The notes: a model not told the origin generated them from the sequence alone. 64,000 bases of DNA from Codonopsis lanceolata (GCA_013146195.2 CM028379.1:113826168-113890167), one strand, 5' to 3'; positions 20,809 through 31,971 are shown, numbered from the stretch's first letter. A program made the numbers and translations.

Positions 20809-21428
20809 GCGCTTGGAGGGGGATGAGGGTTGGAAGGGTGAGTGTACAGTATAGATATATTAATTATGTTAAACGTCATTATTAGTTTTAAGTATTTTAT
20901 AATTATATATGTAATTGATAAAACAAAATTAGAAGAGTAAGAGATTGAGTTTTAGGGGGGGGGGCGCTTGGAGGGGGTGGGGGTTGGAAGGATGGGTGTA
21001 AAATATAAATATATTAATTATGCTAAACGTCATTATTAATCTTAACTATTTTATAATTATGTATGTAATTGATAAAATAAAATTAGAAGAGTAAGAGAAT
21101 GAAGTTTAGAGGGGGGGGGCACTTGGAGGGGGTGGGGGTTAGAAGGGTGGGTGTACAATATAGATATATTAATTATGTCAAATGTCATTATTAATCTTAA
21201 GTATTTTATAATTATGTATGTAATTAATAAAACAAAATTAGAAGAGCAAAAGAATGAATTTTAGGGGGGAGGGACGCTTGGAGGGGGTGGGGCTTAGAAG
21301 GGTGAGTGTACAATATAGATATATTAATTATGTTAAACGTCATTATTAATCTTAACTATTTTATAATTATATATGTAATTGATAAGACAAAATTAAAAAA
21401 GTAAGAGAATGAGTTTTAGTATGGATGC
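20809..21428 (+). repeat. Four-copy 155-bp tandem array with G-runs
   Basis: The word GCGCTTGGAGGGGG or its variants begins at 20809, 20964, 21119 and 21274, an exact spacing of 155 bp. Each unit has a G-rich half (runs of 4-10 G, then GGAGGGGGTGGGGGTTGGAAGGG-like sequence) and an AT-rich half containing ATATTAATTATGTTAAACG and TTTTATAATTATATATGTAATTG. The last unit ends GAATGAGTTTTAG near 21420. Units differ by only a few bases. The array lies in the right part of the composite hAT element, so it either arose within the transposon or was captured. Confidence 0.92.
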
Positions 21429-21594
21429 CCAAGTGCCCGCCTATTTAACCCATCATAATTAATATATCTAAGTAAGCATGCCCATTTATACCCACTTAAA
21501 ATTTCAGATATGCACATATCAATTACTCCGTATTTATTATAAGGTTTAAACAGACGAATGGATTTGGGTAAACTTTACCACCTCTATTCTGTAT

Positions 21595-23084
21595 AAGGCA
21601 TCCTTCGAAAAACGAGGAGTGGGAGGGATGCTTCAGCTCTGCTCTGACAAGTGTCAAAAGACATCCTTTCCCAATGTTATTCTGTTTTTTTTTTGGAGTT
21701 GGGAAGCCTAAAAGAATGCAGCTCTCTGATGTTGCTCACCGGCCAAACCTTAAAGTCTTAAACAAATCATAAATTAAAGTGGAGTTTCCTAACATTTTTA
21801 TCTTCTCAAATTTGTCCCCACAATCATATGAGATATCCGCATTGAACCATGCACTATTTCTCATTCATCAAATTAATATTAATAATTCAATTAAATGTAT
21901 TTTTTTAAATCGTACATCAAACCTACGAAGATAATAATTTAGGAACAAAAGGAGTATTTCATATTTTCACACCAAGCAAATAAAAACAATAGGATGGATG
22001 TACGTATGTTACGTATGTATGCCAAATTGTCAATCAATTTATTTCTTTTTATAATTTTTTTTAGATTGGATCGCCAACTAGACAGTTTAGGATGATGGAT
22101 CATAATATTGATTTATTTAATTAGTTTTACTAATCAAACGCAAGCGGGATTCAAAATTATAATTGAAGCATTATCCGTTACATTTTTTTTATTTCATCTA
22201 TTGCGTCTACTTAGAATAAATTCAGCCCATTATGCTGGTTCGTGTCTTATAAGGACGACTACCCTCACCCTCGCCTCATCATCTGTATTTGACTTTTGAT
22301 TTGCAATAACTTCATGAAATTTCTAAAAATGGTAGCCAAGGGATAAAACATTTTATTAACAATCATACAATACACAATCTTTTTTCTAAAGTACTAAGTT
22401 TAAAAGAGTTATACTTGGCTCCAAATTTGTTGATAAATAAAGGGTGCGTTTCATTTCTTGATTTAAGGGCTTGATTTTTTATTCTAGGTTTTATTTATAT
22501 AATGATTGAAATTTTCTTACGAAAAAGATAAAGAGAAAGTTATGGGATTAAAGAGATAACAAATCTAAACTCATCAAAAACAGCAAACAAGACCAATATT
22601 ATATATATTTTGAATCGTTATACATCGGTTTGGATATTGAGATATAGAAAAAATGCATCAATTTGAAATCATTTGTTAATTGTGTATTAGAAAGAATTAG
22701 ATTAAGTGATCAAATTTGGTGTATCGCGGTACAAAAATTGATACAATTTAAATTGATGCATTTGAACAAATGATTTGTAGTGTGCCTTTAGTTCAATTAA
22801 GGGTATTGTAGTCTTTTTACCGCCAAAGGTTATTTTTTCCATTAAAAAAAGAAGGTGAATTCGGGTCGGTCTTCTTTTGTGAAATTGTAATCGGGAAAGT
22901 CTATTTTTTTAATTCGCTAAAGTACATTTTTAGGAATAAAATAACGATACTCTTAATGTACAACAAGCGCACGCATAAACCATATAAACTGCGTGCGCAT
23001 ATAAAACTCCGATGCCAAACTGAAAGATATGATGCATAATTAAATAATACCGATGTAAAATAATTTTATAAGATTTTAAAAATC
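21595..23084. other. Intergenic with element remnants
   Basis: No gene is recognised. Between about 22600 and 22910 lies sequence related to the long-inverted-repeat family at 29.7-31.0 kb: ATCGCGGTACAAAAATTGAT near 22723, and TTCAATTAAGGGTATTGTAG at 22793 followed by ACCGCCAAAGGTTATTTTTT. The rest is unremarkable AT-rich DNA. Confidence 0.45.
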
Positions 23085-23240
23085 GCTAGGCAAATGCTAG
23101 GCGCCAGATCAAGGCCTAGCATCTAAACGGGGTTTAGAAATTAAGACATAATTACATAGCTTTTTAAAACCTAAGTCGGCACCAGGCATCCGATTAGTGG
23201 TGACGACACTTAAAGACACTTAAACAAGGCCTATAATAAA
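23085..23240 (+). mobile_element. Fragment of AGGCG-rich hAT family
   Basis: AAAAATCGCTAGGCAAATGC and GCTAGGCGCCAGATCAAGGC resemble the left end of the hAT element at 7287-9198 (GCTAGGCGCCAGACCAGTGC). No matching right end or target duplication is seen, so this is a relic. Confidence 0.5.
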
Positions 23241-23331
23241 TACATAATTACAATAGTTTTTTAAAATTTTAATTTAATATAACCTAATTAAGAACATTTA
23301 CACTTTTTACATATACTAATACTAATAAATA

Positions 23332-23588
23332 CTTCCTCAGTCCCTAAATTATCGTCCTCATTTCCTTTTTCGTCCGTCCCAAAATAATTGTCAAGTTTGA
23401 AACTTACCTTTTTAGAACATCACTTTTATCATTTTATACTTACTTTTTCACTCTACTTTAATTATGAGCCACATACACATGAGTTTCAAAGAAAACTACA
23501 CATTAAACCAATATAAATAATCAAGTCAATTATTTTTCTTAATCCGTGCACTGGATCAACTAAAACGATAATTTAGGGACGGAGGGAG
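23332..23588 (+). mobile_element. Stowaway-like MITE, subfamily B, copy 3
   Basis: A 257-bp element starting CTTCCTCAGTCCCTAAATTA and ending AATTTAGGGACGGAGGGAG between TA at 23330-23331 and 23589-23590. It is close in sequence to 6141-6397 and has the same length. Confidence 0.86.
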
Positions 23589-23814
23589 TATCACGTAATA
23601 CAAAACAATAAATAAAATTCTACAAGAACAATAAACAATAAATATAATGGAAGTTATTAAAATCAAAATAATTTACAAAACAAAAATAATAGTTAACTGT
23701 AAAAATAATTTTGTTATTTTGATTTTAGCTTATTTTCTTCTCAGAAATTTCTTTATTCATAAAATACAAATATAATTTAATAAAAGTAATCATTCAAAAG
23801 GAAGAACTTATTTG

Positions 23815-24355
23815 CAGTGTTCTAAAACTCAACGCCTAGCTCCGCATAGGCGCTAGGTCCCTCTCTACCGCCGCGACTTTCTTAGTCGCCGCCTAATCGA
23901 CTAAGTCGGCGTCTACGCTAAACCTCGCCGATTTTAATTTATTTTTGTAGTTTTGATTTTGTGGTATGCGGTGACTGGAGAAGGAAGGGGGGGTGGTAAT
24001 GGTAATGAGGCAGAGAGGGAGGTAATGGGGGGCGAACTGGAGTAAAATCTTTTTGTTTTTAGTTCTAAACTTGGCTGGTTTATTGCTTTGAGGTTGTTGA
24101 GAATTGAGATTAATGGTAGGTTTGTATATTTTTGTTCATTTTACAAATATAGACAAGTGTTTGATAAAATGACAAACATAAAAAAAATTAAATTTGTATT
24201 CAATGTGTTTGATCTATGATGTAAATTATCAAAAAAATGGTAATTATGCCTTAATTTTAGGCCCCGCCTAGGCCCCGATTACGCTCCGACTAGTCCCCTA
24301 GGCGCTAGGCGTCAGTGTGCCGCCTAGCGGCCGCCTAACGATTTTTAGAACCTTG
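23815..24355 (+). mobile_element. Non-autonomous hAT element, AGGCG-rich family, intact ends
   Basis: A 541-bp element with ends CAGTGTTCTAAAACTC and, inverted, CAAGGTTCTAAAAATCG. The flanks are identical 8-mers, CTTATTTG at 23807-23814 and 24356-24363. The interior is rich in CGCCTAGGCG-like inverted words near both ends and AT-rich in the middle. It is the clean reference copy that defines the family of the element at 7287-9198. It has no coding capacity. Confidence 0.9.
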
Positions 24356-24363
24356 CTTATTTG

Positions 24364-25056
24364 AATTCAGATTCTATTTGCAGGATGGAAAAAATGCAAG
24401 TTTGTTCGAAGACATTCATTATAGAAGTTTTTGAATAGTATAAATTGTTCGATGTTGTCAGGCTATGAATTGATACATAAAATTAGTATTTCAGTAATGC
24501 TATTGAGAAACATTGACCATGCTGCGGAGTTATGCAATAGAACAAGACTAATCATCATAAATCTTGGGGATCACATTGTTGAAGCAAATTTTTTGAAATG
24601 AGGCAATGTTGGAGAAAATGTTTTTATCCAAAGATTGACGTTAACTCTATTAGATGTAAAACTGTCTTTCAAATTACAGAGAAAACAATTTACATTACTG
24701 GTATCATATTCAATGATAATTAACAAGTGCCAAAGTCAATAATTACACGTAGGTCTTTTTAAAAAAACCATTATTTAGCCATAAACAGTTATATGTCGTA
24801 GTTTCTAGAGTAACAAATTATTTTGGTTTGAAAATATTGATGTGCAATGAAGATGAAAAACCAATTAATAAGACAACAAATGTTATGTATAAGAAATTTT
24901 TTTAGAATCTATAATAATTAATGATATATTTATATATAATTGTTAATAAATTGATCCTCCTTATTTTGTTTATGTACAATTTATAGTTTAAAAAAACTGG
25001 TTATTCTCCGAAACCAATTGTCGAATGCAGCCTATGTAGGTAACCAAAAATATCCG
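24364..25056. other. Intergenic, no gene seen
   Basis: AT-rich sequence with no recognised coding or repeat structure, up to the TTA target of the Harbinger element. Confidence 0.5.
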
Positions 25057-25544
25057 TTAGAGCATCCCCATTGCTCACTTCCTAAATTGGCTTCCAATTT
25101 GGAAGTTAAAGAAATGCAATGGCAGCTCTTCCCCCACCTCTTCAAATGCGAGGCTGGATCAGGAGTTGGAGGAGAGATAATAAATTTTCTTCCAAAGTTG
25201 GAAGACAACCAAGGAAGAGGAAGCCCAGACGCAGGGGCAACGGTGGGCGTCACACACGGCTGTGTGTGGCGCGTGCGCCACGCGAGCTTGGGCGAGTGGA
25301 GGCGAAAATCGGTGGGGTCCACGGTGGTCGCTTTCTTTTGTTTTTTTTTTTTAATGAAAAATTTGGAAAGAAACGGATAGTTTTTTCAAAATTCATTTGC
25401 AGGGGGTTGGTGGGTGGGGGTTTGGGATTTAATTTGTGTATTAAATTTTGTACTTAAATTTTGGTATTAAATTTTGGGATTTTAATTGTGTATTAAATTT
25501 TAGTCTTAAATTTTATTTGTCTTTTATTTAATTTTTTTATTTAA

Positions 25545-25714
25545 CTTTAATTAGTAACTAATTATTAATGTTTTATGTAACTTTAAATTATTAATGTTTT
25601 TATATTACTTGTAATTATTAATGTTTTTATGTTACTTTTAATTATTAATGTTTTTATGTTACTATTAATTATTAATGTTTTTATGTAACTTTTAATTATT
25701 AATGTTTTTAAAAT
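25545..25714 (+). repeat. 33- to 35-bp AT-rich minisatellite
   Basis: About five to six head-to-tail copies of AATTATTAATGTTTTTATGT with a short CTTTT-like spacer, in the 5' part of the Harbinger element. Similar TTTATGTAATTTT words recur at 27220-27370 after the transposase. Confidence 0.85.
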
Positions 25715-25877
25715 AGCCGCTTTTAAAGTAGCCGTTGTAAAAGTAGTCGTTGTAAAAGTAGCTTAAAAGTAGTTGTAAAGTAGCCGTTGTAAAGTAGCCG
25801 TTTTAAAGTAGTTGTAAAAGTAGCCGTAAAAATAGCCGCTTTAGAAGTAAAAGTAGTCGTTGTAGTAGCCGTTGTTG
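25715..25877 (+). repeat. AAAGTAGCCGTTGT minisatellite
   Basis: Roughly ten degenerate head-to-tail units of about 13-18 bp around AAAGTAGCCGTTGT, placed directly upstream of the TATA-like box of the transposase relic. The position suggests subterminal transposase-binding repeats or a promoter array, by inference. Confidence 0.85.
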
Positions 25878-25948
25878 AGAAGTATATATAGATAAGGGGT
25901 GTCATATTCTTCTACCAATACCTACAAATCATCAACATACGACTAAAG

Positions 25949-27226
25949 ATGTCTAATTCTTCCTCTTCTTCTACCAATAGCTCTAACACAAGCAAATATA
26001 CCGAAAATCCAACGACTCCAACATGTCGAAGGTGAAAAATTATATTTGGAGATAATTGCATTACAACAACAAATAGAAGAAACGGAGAGAGCTAACAACA
26101 GAGGCGCCGCCAAAGGAAAAAGAGGAGGTATATAGATCGAAAGCGTGTAAAGGGAAATACTCAACTTGTCAATGACTACTTCTCATCTCACCATTGTATC
26201 CCGATCATATATTTCGGCGACGCCCGAATGCATCGAAACTTATTCATTCGAGATAGTTAATGCATTGGAGAATCATTCAAGTTATTTTCGACGTAGGTCC
26301 GATGAAAGGTAGGTCTCTCACTTCAAAATGCACGGCAAATGTCCGTCAATTGGCTTATGGAGTTCGCCGATCATCTCGACGAGTACCTCCGACAGAAACA
26401 ACCGCCATCGAGTGCATGTTCAACTTCGTCGATGTATCATTGAATTATTCGGAGGTCAATACTGAGAAGACCAAATGCTAATGATACTCAACGCCTACTT
26501 CAAATGCACGAGCAAAGGCATGGCTTTCCGTATGTTAGGAAGTCTTGATTGTATGCATGGGAATGGAAAAATTGTCCTGCCGCTTGCGTCAATATGCAAG
26601 AGGTCATGGGAAGCCCACAATGTGCTCAAGCTTGCGTGCCAGATTTATGGATATGGCATGCATTTTTTGGGGTCGAGTTCTCGTAATGATCTCGAATGTG
26701 TTATATGAATCACCTTTGTTCAATAACGCATCGAAGGAAATGCACCACCGCAATTTTGAAGTGAATGGCAAACAAGATATAAAAAGGATACTACCTAACC
26801 GATGGAATTTATCCGATTGGGCTACTTTTTGTTAAGAGTTTTTCGTGCCCGTCGGATGCTAAGCGAAAGAAATTCAAAGACATGCAAGAGGCTGCAAGAA
26901 AAGATGTCGAACGAGCATTTGGAGTACTCCAATCAAGATGGGCAATTATCAAAGGTCCTAGCAGGTTTTGGTATAGAGATAACTTGAAAGAAATAATGCT
27001 CACATGCATTATTTTACATAACATGATTGTGGAGGCTGAGGGTGATCACATTACGAATTGGGCCGATGATATTGTATATGACTCTCCACAAGTAAATCAT
27101 GGGCCAACACAAGCATTTGAAGAATATATGCAACGAAATTCAGAGGTACGAGATAGAAACACCCATCATGAACTTCGATCCAACTTGGTTGAGCATATAT
27201 GGCGCCGTTACGTGATTTTTATGTAA
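25949..27226 (+). pseudogene. PIF/Harbinger transposase, broken
   Basis: The reading begins at the ATG at 25949 with a Ser-rich start (MSNSSSSSTNSSN). Near 26165 VNDYFSSH then IRE-type sequence follows, the N-terminal helix block of the plant_tran (Harbinger DDE) family. FRMLGSLDCMH at 26531-26563 holds the first catalytic Asp region (usually GSIDCMHWEW). QYARGHGKPT at 26602-26631 follows in another frame. From 26882, KDVERAFGVLQSRWAIIKGP carries the last catalytic Glu (DVERAFG), and TCIILHNMIVE is the family's C-terminal hallmark. At least three frameshifts separate these blocks, so no active enzyme is made. Confidence 0.9.
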
Positions 27227-27684
27227 TTTTAATTATTGAACTGTAATTTTAATTTTAAGTTTTTTGTTTTTATGTAATTTTTAAGTATTTATCTTTTATG
27301 TAACTTTATGATTATGTAATTTTTTTCAATTTTAACGTTTATGTAATTTTCTATTTATGTTATTTTAATCGTCATGTATAATATGTATTTTATTGATAAT
27401 TTATGAATTAAAATATAAAATTATTTAAATTGTGAGTAATAGTATTATTTATAAATTAATTAATGTCATTATTTATAATTTAATTATTGATTTGTTTGAG
27501 AAATATAAAAATAAGATTGAAGTGTAAAGTTAATGATGTGGCAGTGGGACCCAACTAAGAAGATGTATAAGAAGATTAGGAATGGGAGATATATTCTTTA
27601 AATTAATAAGAGAAAAACGCCAGATGCCAAGTTTGATCCGGCTAAGAAGATGGTATAGGAATGATAGCATTGAGGATGCTCTTA

Positions 27685-28204
27685 GGTTCGGTTACCGAAC
27701 CTCCTTTTTAAAAATTGGAAATAGAGTAATTATTACGCCCATTACTAGACTTGGAAAGTGTGCACTCCTTTACCTCTTCCAGAAGAATACGATGGAGTGA
27801 AATACTTTTCATATGCCAAATGCACGTAAGTTCATGGCTCATCTGAGAGAAAAAAATGGTGGCAAGTGATGCACGTAATTCGTACTATCGTGTTATATTC
27901 ACATTTTATTATCTTTTTTTATGTTATATATCTATTTTGATTATAAATATAATAATAATAATTATTTTAAATATATTAATAATTTCATATTTTTCATGTT
28001 GTATTTCATGTTATGTCGTATAATGCTGATCTTATCGTTTCATTTATCTCTGTAATCATGTCGTACTGATTCGTGCTATCGTGTCGTGTCAGTCATTACC
28101 ATCCTATTGACAACAACTCTCTCCATCAGTCTTCCTGTTATTCACTACAGCCTTGTCTTTGGTGGATTGTACTTTCCCTATTCGCCTTGTCCTAGAATTT
28201 TCAG
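27685..28204. other. Intergenic, no gene seen
   Basis: AT-rich DNA with a 17-base palindrome GGTTCGGTTACCGAACC at 27686-27702 directly beside the Harbinger target, and repeated TCGTGTTATATT / TCGTGTCGTG words near 27880 and 28080. No gene is supported. Confidence 0.45.
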
Positions 28205-28370
28205 AGGGCTAAACGGAGGCGTCAACTTGATTGACTAGGCGATGCCTATGGTGACCAAGTGGCGATTTTTCCCTGATGATTTTTTTAACGATTTGAAGGA
28301 AATGACGGCAGTGAAGAGGTGCCTAACGCCTAGGCGGCCCTGATTTTATGAACGATTTTTAATTTTATCA
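28205..28370 (+). mobile_element. Right-end fragment of AGGCG-rich hAT family
   Basis: GGCGATTTTTCCCTGATGAT and AACGATTTGAAGGAAATGAC closely follow 9090-9140 of the hAT element at 7287-9198, and the fragment ends AACGCCTAGGCGGCC before a weak ATTTTATGAACG. The left half is missing. Confidence 0.55.
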
Positions 28371-28383
28371 TCGATATATAATT

Positions 28384-28640
28384 AATATAAAACATCGAGA
28401 TCGAATTAGAAGATACGATGTCTAATTAAATAACACAAATGTAGAATAATTTTATGAATGATTCCTAACTTTATGTACGATGCTTAATTAATATAAAACA
28501 CCAAGACAGAATTGGAAGATACAATATCTAATTAAATAATACCGATGCAAAATTGGGCATACATTTAATAATGAAAAATAGAAAAAGTAACAAACCTAAC
28601 ATTATAACAACAAAATTGGAAGATACGATATCTAATTAAA
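28384..28640 (+). repeat. Imperfect direct repeat, about 106 bp period
   Basis: TTAATATAAAACATCGAGAT followed by GAAGATACGATGTCTAATTA recurs about 106 bp later as TTAATATAAAACACCAAGAC and GAAGATACAATATCTAATTA, with a third partial GAAGATACGATATCTAATTA near 28619. No gene is seen. Confidence 0.6.
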
Positions 28641-28642
28641 TA

Positions 28643-29191
28643 GGGGTATATTTAATACAACACCTATAAAATTCTTAATACATCACTTTTGAAAAGTATT
28701 TGACCAAATACCCTTTACCTAATTTAATTTTTTAGTTTTTTTTGTTAAATTTAATTTTACAAATTTTACAATTAAAAAACTACAATAAGATAAACACAAT
28801 TTATTAATTAAATTGATTAATTAATAATATTTGAATTGAGTTTAAATTAAAACAAAATAAATAAATAAATAAAAATGGGCTGTTAGGACTGCCACCAACC
28901 CCATTTGGACTGCCACCAACCCAGTCCAAAAGCAGCCCACCCCATTTGGACTGATTCCCAACCAGTCCCTAACAACCTTTTTTTTGTTTTAATTTAAACT
29001 CAATTCAAATATTATTCATTAATCAATTTAATTAATAAATTGTGTTTAAATTATTGTAGTTTTTAAATATAAAATTAGGTAATTTAAATTTAACATAAAA
29101 CGAAAAAATTGAATTAGGTAAAGGGTATTTTGGTCAAATAATTTTCAAAAGTGCTATATTAATCATTTTATAGGTGCTGTATTAAGTATCA
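28643..29191. mobile_element. Foldback (long inverted repeat) element
   Basis: The left arm (28643 to about 28860) and right arm (about 28982-29191) are inverted copies. TTTAATACAACACCTATAAA on the left pairs with the complement of TTTATAGGTGCTGTATTAAG on the right, and AGTATTTGACCAAATACCCT pairs with AGGGTATTTTGGTCAAATAA. The roughly 120-bp centre has a repeated TTGGACTGCCACCAACCC. Flanks CTAATTAAATA (28632-28642) and CTGATTAAATA (29192-29202) form a 10-of-11 direct repeat, and the neighbouring repeat units show how the empty site read. A 9- to 11-bp duplication suggests a Mutator-type or Foldback element. It has no coding capacity. Confidence 0.75.
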
Positions 29192-29782
29192 CTGATTAAA
29201 TAACACTGAGGCATAATTAAGCATATATTTTATAATGAAAGTTAACAACGACACATCAATAAAACTAACGATACTTAATTAATAAATAATGACATGCTCA
29301 ATTAATAAAGTTAACAACGACGCACTGATAAAACCAACGACGCTCAAAAGTTATACCAGATTCATTGATCAATGAGATTTTTGCATTCAACATGCTTTCT
29401 CATGTTTGTCCAACTGAAGAAAAAATCGAAGCTCTTTTTCAAGAACACAAACAGCTGGGGATACATTAAAAAAATATTATTCAATTCCTAATCTATTTGA
29501 TATTGAGACAACTAAAGAAAGTAACATGTGAAATGAAAGATTTCTTCGAGTTCGAGTTATAATTTATGGTCGATGACAGAAAATAAAGACATATATTTTG
29601 ACGAAGACGAAGGAAGATATTATTGAAAGAATTTTACGAAAGTTCATTTTTCCGGTTTAAAAAGGGTTGTTGAGCTGCTATAATAATTTCTAAAAAAGGG
29701 GAACTCCTGCTTTAAAAAAAAACATAAAGCATTATAACGATTGTTAATAACTTTCTAAAGTTGACCGACCAAATTTCATCCA

Positions 29783-31020
29783 AAAAGTTAAGAAAAATTA
29801 CGGGCATGTCCATTTTTAAAGTTTTTAATCGCTACAGTATCCTCTCTTTTTTTCAACCGAAAAAGTTACATTTAATGGCAAAATGACTACGATACCCTTA
29901 ATAAATCGCATACGTGCTACGGAGGTCATTATTTTTGCATCACGTTGTAATTAAACTAGATAATTAAACTTTAAACCGCGATGCAAAAATTAATGCAATG
30001 AATTTTATGAATCGCGGTACAAAAATAGATTAGGAAATTAAACTTTGAACCGCGGTGCAAATATTAATAAAATGAAATTTATGAATCACTTTGCGAAAAT
30101 AAAATATAAATTAAACTTTGAATTGCGATACAAAAATAAACTAGGAAATTAAACTTTGAACTGCGGTGTGAATATTAATAAAATGAAATTTATGAATCGC
30201 TTTGCGAAAATAGAATAGAAATAAAACTTTGAATTGCGGTACAAAAATAAACTAGGAAATTAAACTTTGAACCGCGGTGTAAAAATAATGCAATGAAATT
30301 TATGTATCGCAGTACAAAAATAGACTAGAAATTAAACTTAAAATAATGCAATGCAATTTATGAATAGTGGTACAAAAATAGATTAGGAAATTAAATTTTG
30401 AACCGCGATGCAAAAAATATTATCTAATTCAGTTTTGCACCGTGATACAATCGCATAAAAAACCAGTTTACGTCCTCTACGTTTTTCTTCAATCTCCTCC
30501 GTCATAAGCTTTCTTCTTCCTCATCCTTCTCTGGCTTCGTCTCAACTGAAAAATCTTTCAACCCAGTACAGATCCATTATACTTTCGTATTTCATGAATA
30601 AAAAACTCGTTTACTTTTCGGGAGCATTGCCCCCTCGATCCTCGTTTCGTTGCGTACAATCGTGATTTTCTAATACAAAGTGTGTTGCCAGAACTGTTGA
30701 AGAAGACGATGACATTTTTGGAATAATATTTTAAAAAGTGGTATTTTGCGGTTGAAAAAACAACGGTAGACTTTTTTGTTAAAAACTTAGAAAAATGGAC
30801 CTGCCAGAATTTTCCCCAAAAAGTTAAGGGAAAATTAGGGTCGGTCCCTTTTTTAATTGTACCGTGGTGTAAAAATAATGACCCCTGTAACGTGCATACC
30901 ATTCATTAAGGGTATCGTAGTTATTTTACTACCAAAAATAACTTTTTCCGATTAAAAAAATGTACTATAACGATTAAATACTTTTAAAAAGTGGACCGGC
31001 TGCAATTTTTCCAAAAAACT
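29783..31020. mobile_element. Element with about 170-bp inverted repeats enclosing a GCGGTACAAAA repeat
   Basis: Left arm 29783-29955 and right arm 30845-31020 are inverted copies, for example ACTACGATACCCTTAATAAA on the left and TTCATTAAGGGTATCGTAGT on the right. The unit GACCGGCC...TTTTCCCCAAAAAGTTAA also recurs in direct orientation near 29760 and 30800, so several family ends are interleaved and the true limits are uncertain. The interior holds a minisatellite (29935-30440) and about 400 bp of unidentified sequence with weak, unassigned open frames. Confidence 0.5.
29935..30440 (+). repeat. Degenerate minisatellite around CGCGGTACAAAAAT
   Basis: At least ten copies of a GCGGTRCAAAAAT-type word alternate with GAAATTAAACTTTGAA and ATGAAATTTATGAATCG. 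Spacing varies from about 35 to 75 bp, with unit variants in which CGGTACAAA becomes CTTTGCGAAA. A single copy of the same word is at 22723. Confidence 0.75.
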
Positions 31021-31267
31021 ACCTTGGAATTAGGCAAAACAACATATTCGACTAAAGAGCCCAAATGTTATCGAAACATTTTCACATCACGCAGTGGTAT
31101 CATGATTCGGCCCAACGTGGATTGAAATCTTCAAATTTTGAACGAGATATTTGAGTATAACATGTTTTACTACAATCCGAATTCCCAACTCACAATAAAG
31201 TTCTGATTCAAATTTAAATAAATTAAAAGTACATACACATAAATATCATTAACGTCAACTTTATAAC

Positions 31268-31968
31268 TGATGTGTCTGGTCCAAGCCGGGTCACGAGCGA
31301 AGCACGAGCTAGTATCACGTGTCAGTCACAAGCATAATTAGTATGGGGCCCACCAGTCTAGCGAACAAAGTAACCGAGGTATCGGGCAACAAACAAAGCG
31401 ACTCCCGTCTAAGCCTAGCCGGGCACAGGCCTTGCCTGTCCGACCAGGGGCCATGCCCGGGATCTACATTTACCTCAGCTCAGTCTACATCAAGTAGCCG
31501 GGCGGAGCCTTGCTCGCCTGGGCACACGTCAAGTAGGAAACCCCGGAAACTTGCTCTCCAAAACAAGTCAAAGATTTTCATATCCGAGCAGGACACTTGC
31601 CTTATCTGCTCCTGCATTCACGCGGCCAGGTGTCTATCGTGCCTACAATTTAGGGATTCTCTCCTTAATTGACTAGGTATTTATGGAAACTGAATCTCAC
31701 CAGTATTATAGGTCATTAGGGGCCTATAAATACCCCTCCATAAACCACAAACAAGGTATACATACTTTCTTAAGTCTAGAACCTTTGTCAAATTGCTTTT
31801 TGACTCTCTCACACGATACTTACTCTCACGCCAGAGTGGTTTCGCGAGGCCCTGCCTTGCACTTCCACTAAGGTTTCCTGTGATCTTAATTAGGTTCAAG
31901 GAAGCAGATTCAAGCACAGATAAACTACCCAACATTCGGACGGCCCAAGTTATGATTTTGCAACATCA
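31268..31968 (+). repeat. 5' LTR of Tat-type element
   Basis: A 701-bp repeat beginning TGATGTGTCTGG and ending TTTTGCAACATCA. It includes GGGGCCATGCCCGGG (31447-31461) and a TATA-like CCTATAAATACCC at 31722-31734, which would start transcription in the LTR. It matches 42606-43025 joined to 45476-45750. Confidence 0.95.
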
Positions 31969-31971
31969 GTT

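Larger units (their letters stand above)
19333..21586 (+). mobile_element. Composite hAT-like element with perfect 8-bp target duplication
   Basis: Ends are TAGAGGTGGCAAA and, inverted, TAGAGGTGGTAAA. The flanks are identical 8-mers, TTCTGTAT at 19325-19332 and 21587-21594, as hAT transposases leave. The subterminal sequence repeats GGGCATGGGC-like words. No transposase is recognised. A second full left end, TAGAGGTGGCAAACGGACGG, starts at 20357 inside the element. Just before it, a right-end-like TTTGCCATCATTA (20329-20341) occurs. So the unit looks like two related elements joined and sharing only the outer duplication. Confidence 0.8.
25060..27681 (+). mobile_element. PIF/Harbinger transposon with decayed transposase
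   Basis: A 2622-bp element with ends GAGCATCCCCATTGCT (25060-25075) and, inverted, GAGCATCCTCAATGCT (27666-27681), 14 of 16 matching. It is flanked by TTA at 25057-25059 and 27682-27684, the PIF/Harbinger target. The 5' part contains two minisatellites and a TATA-like GTATATATAG near 25880, followed by a transposase relic. Harbinger elements often carry a second Myb-like gene; none is recognised here. Confidence 0.92.

Noticed and set aside
25018..25457. Overlapping plus- and minus-strand open frames of 96-120 residues
   Set aside because: They straddle the Harbinger terminal repeat and have no known motif; the openness comes from locally higher GC.
29935..30440. A CRISPR-like array
   Set aside because: Repeats are degenerate and irregularly spaced with no unique spacers, in plant nuclear DNA; this is a minisatellite.
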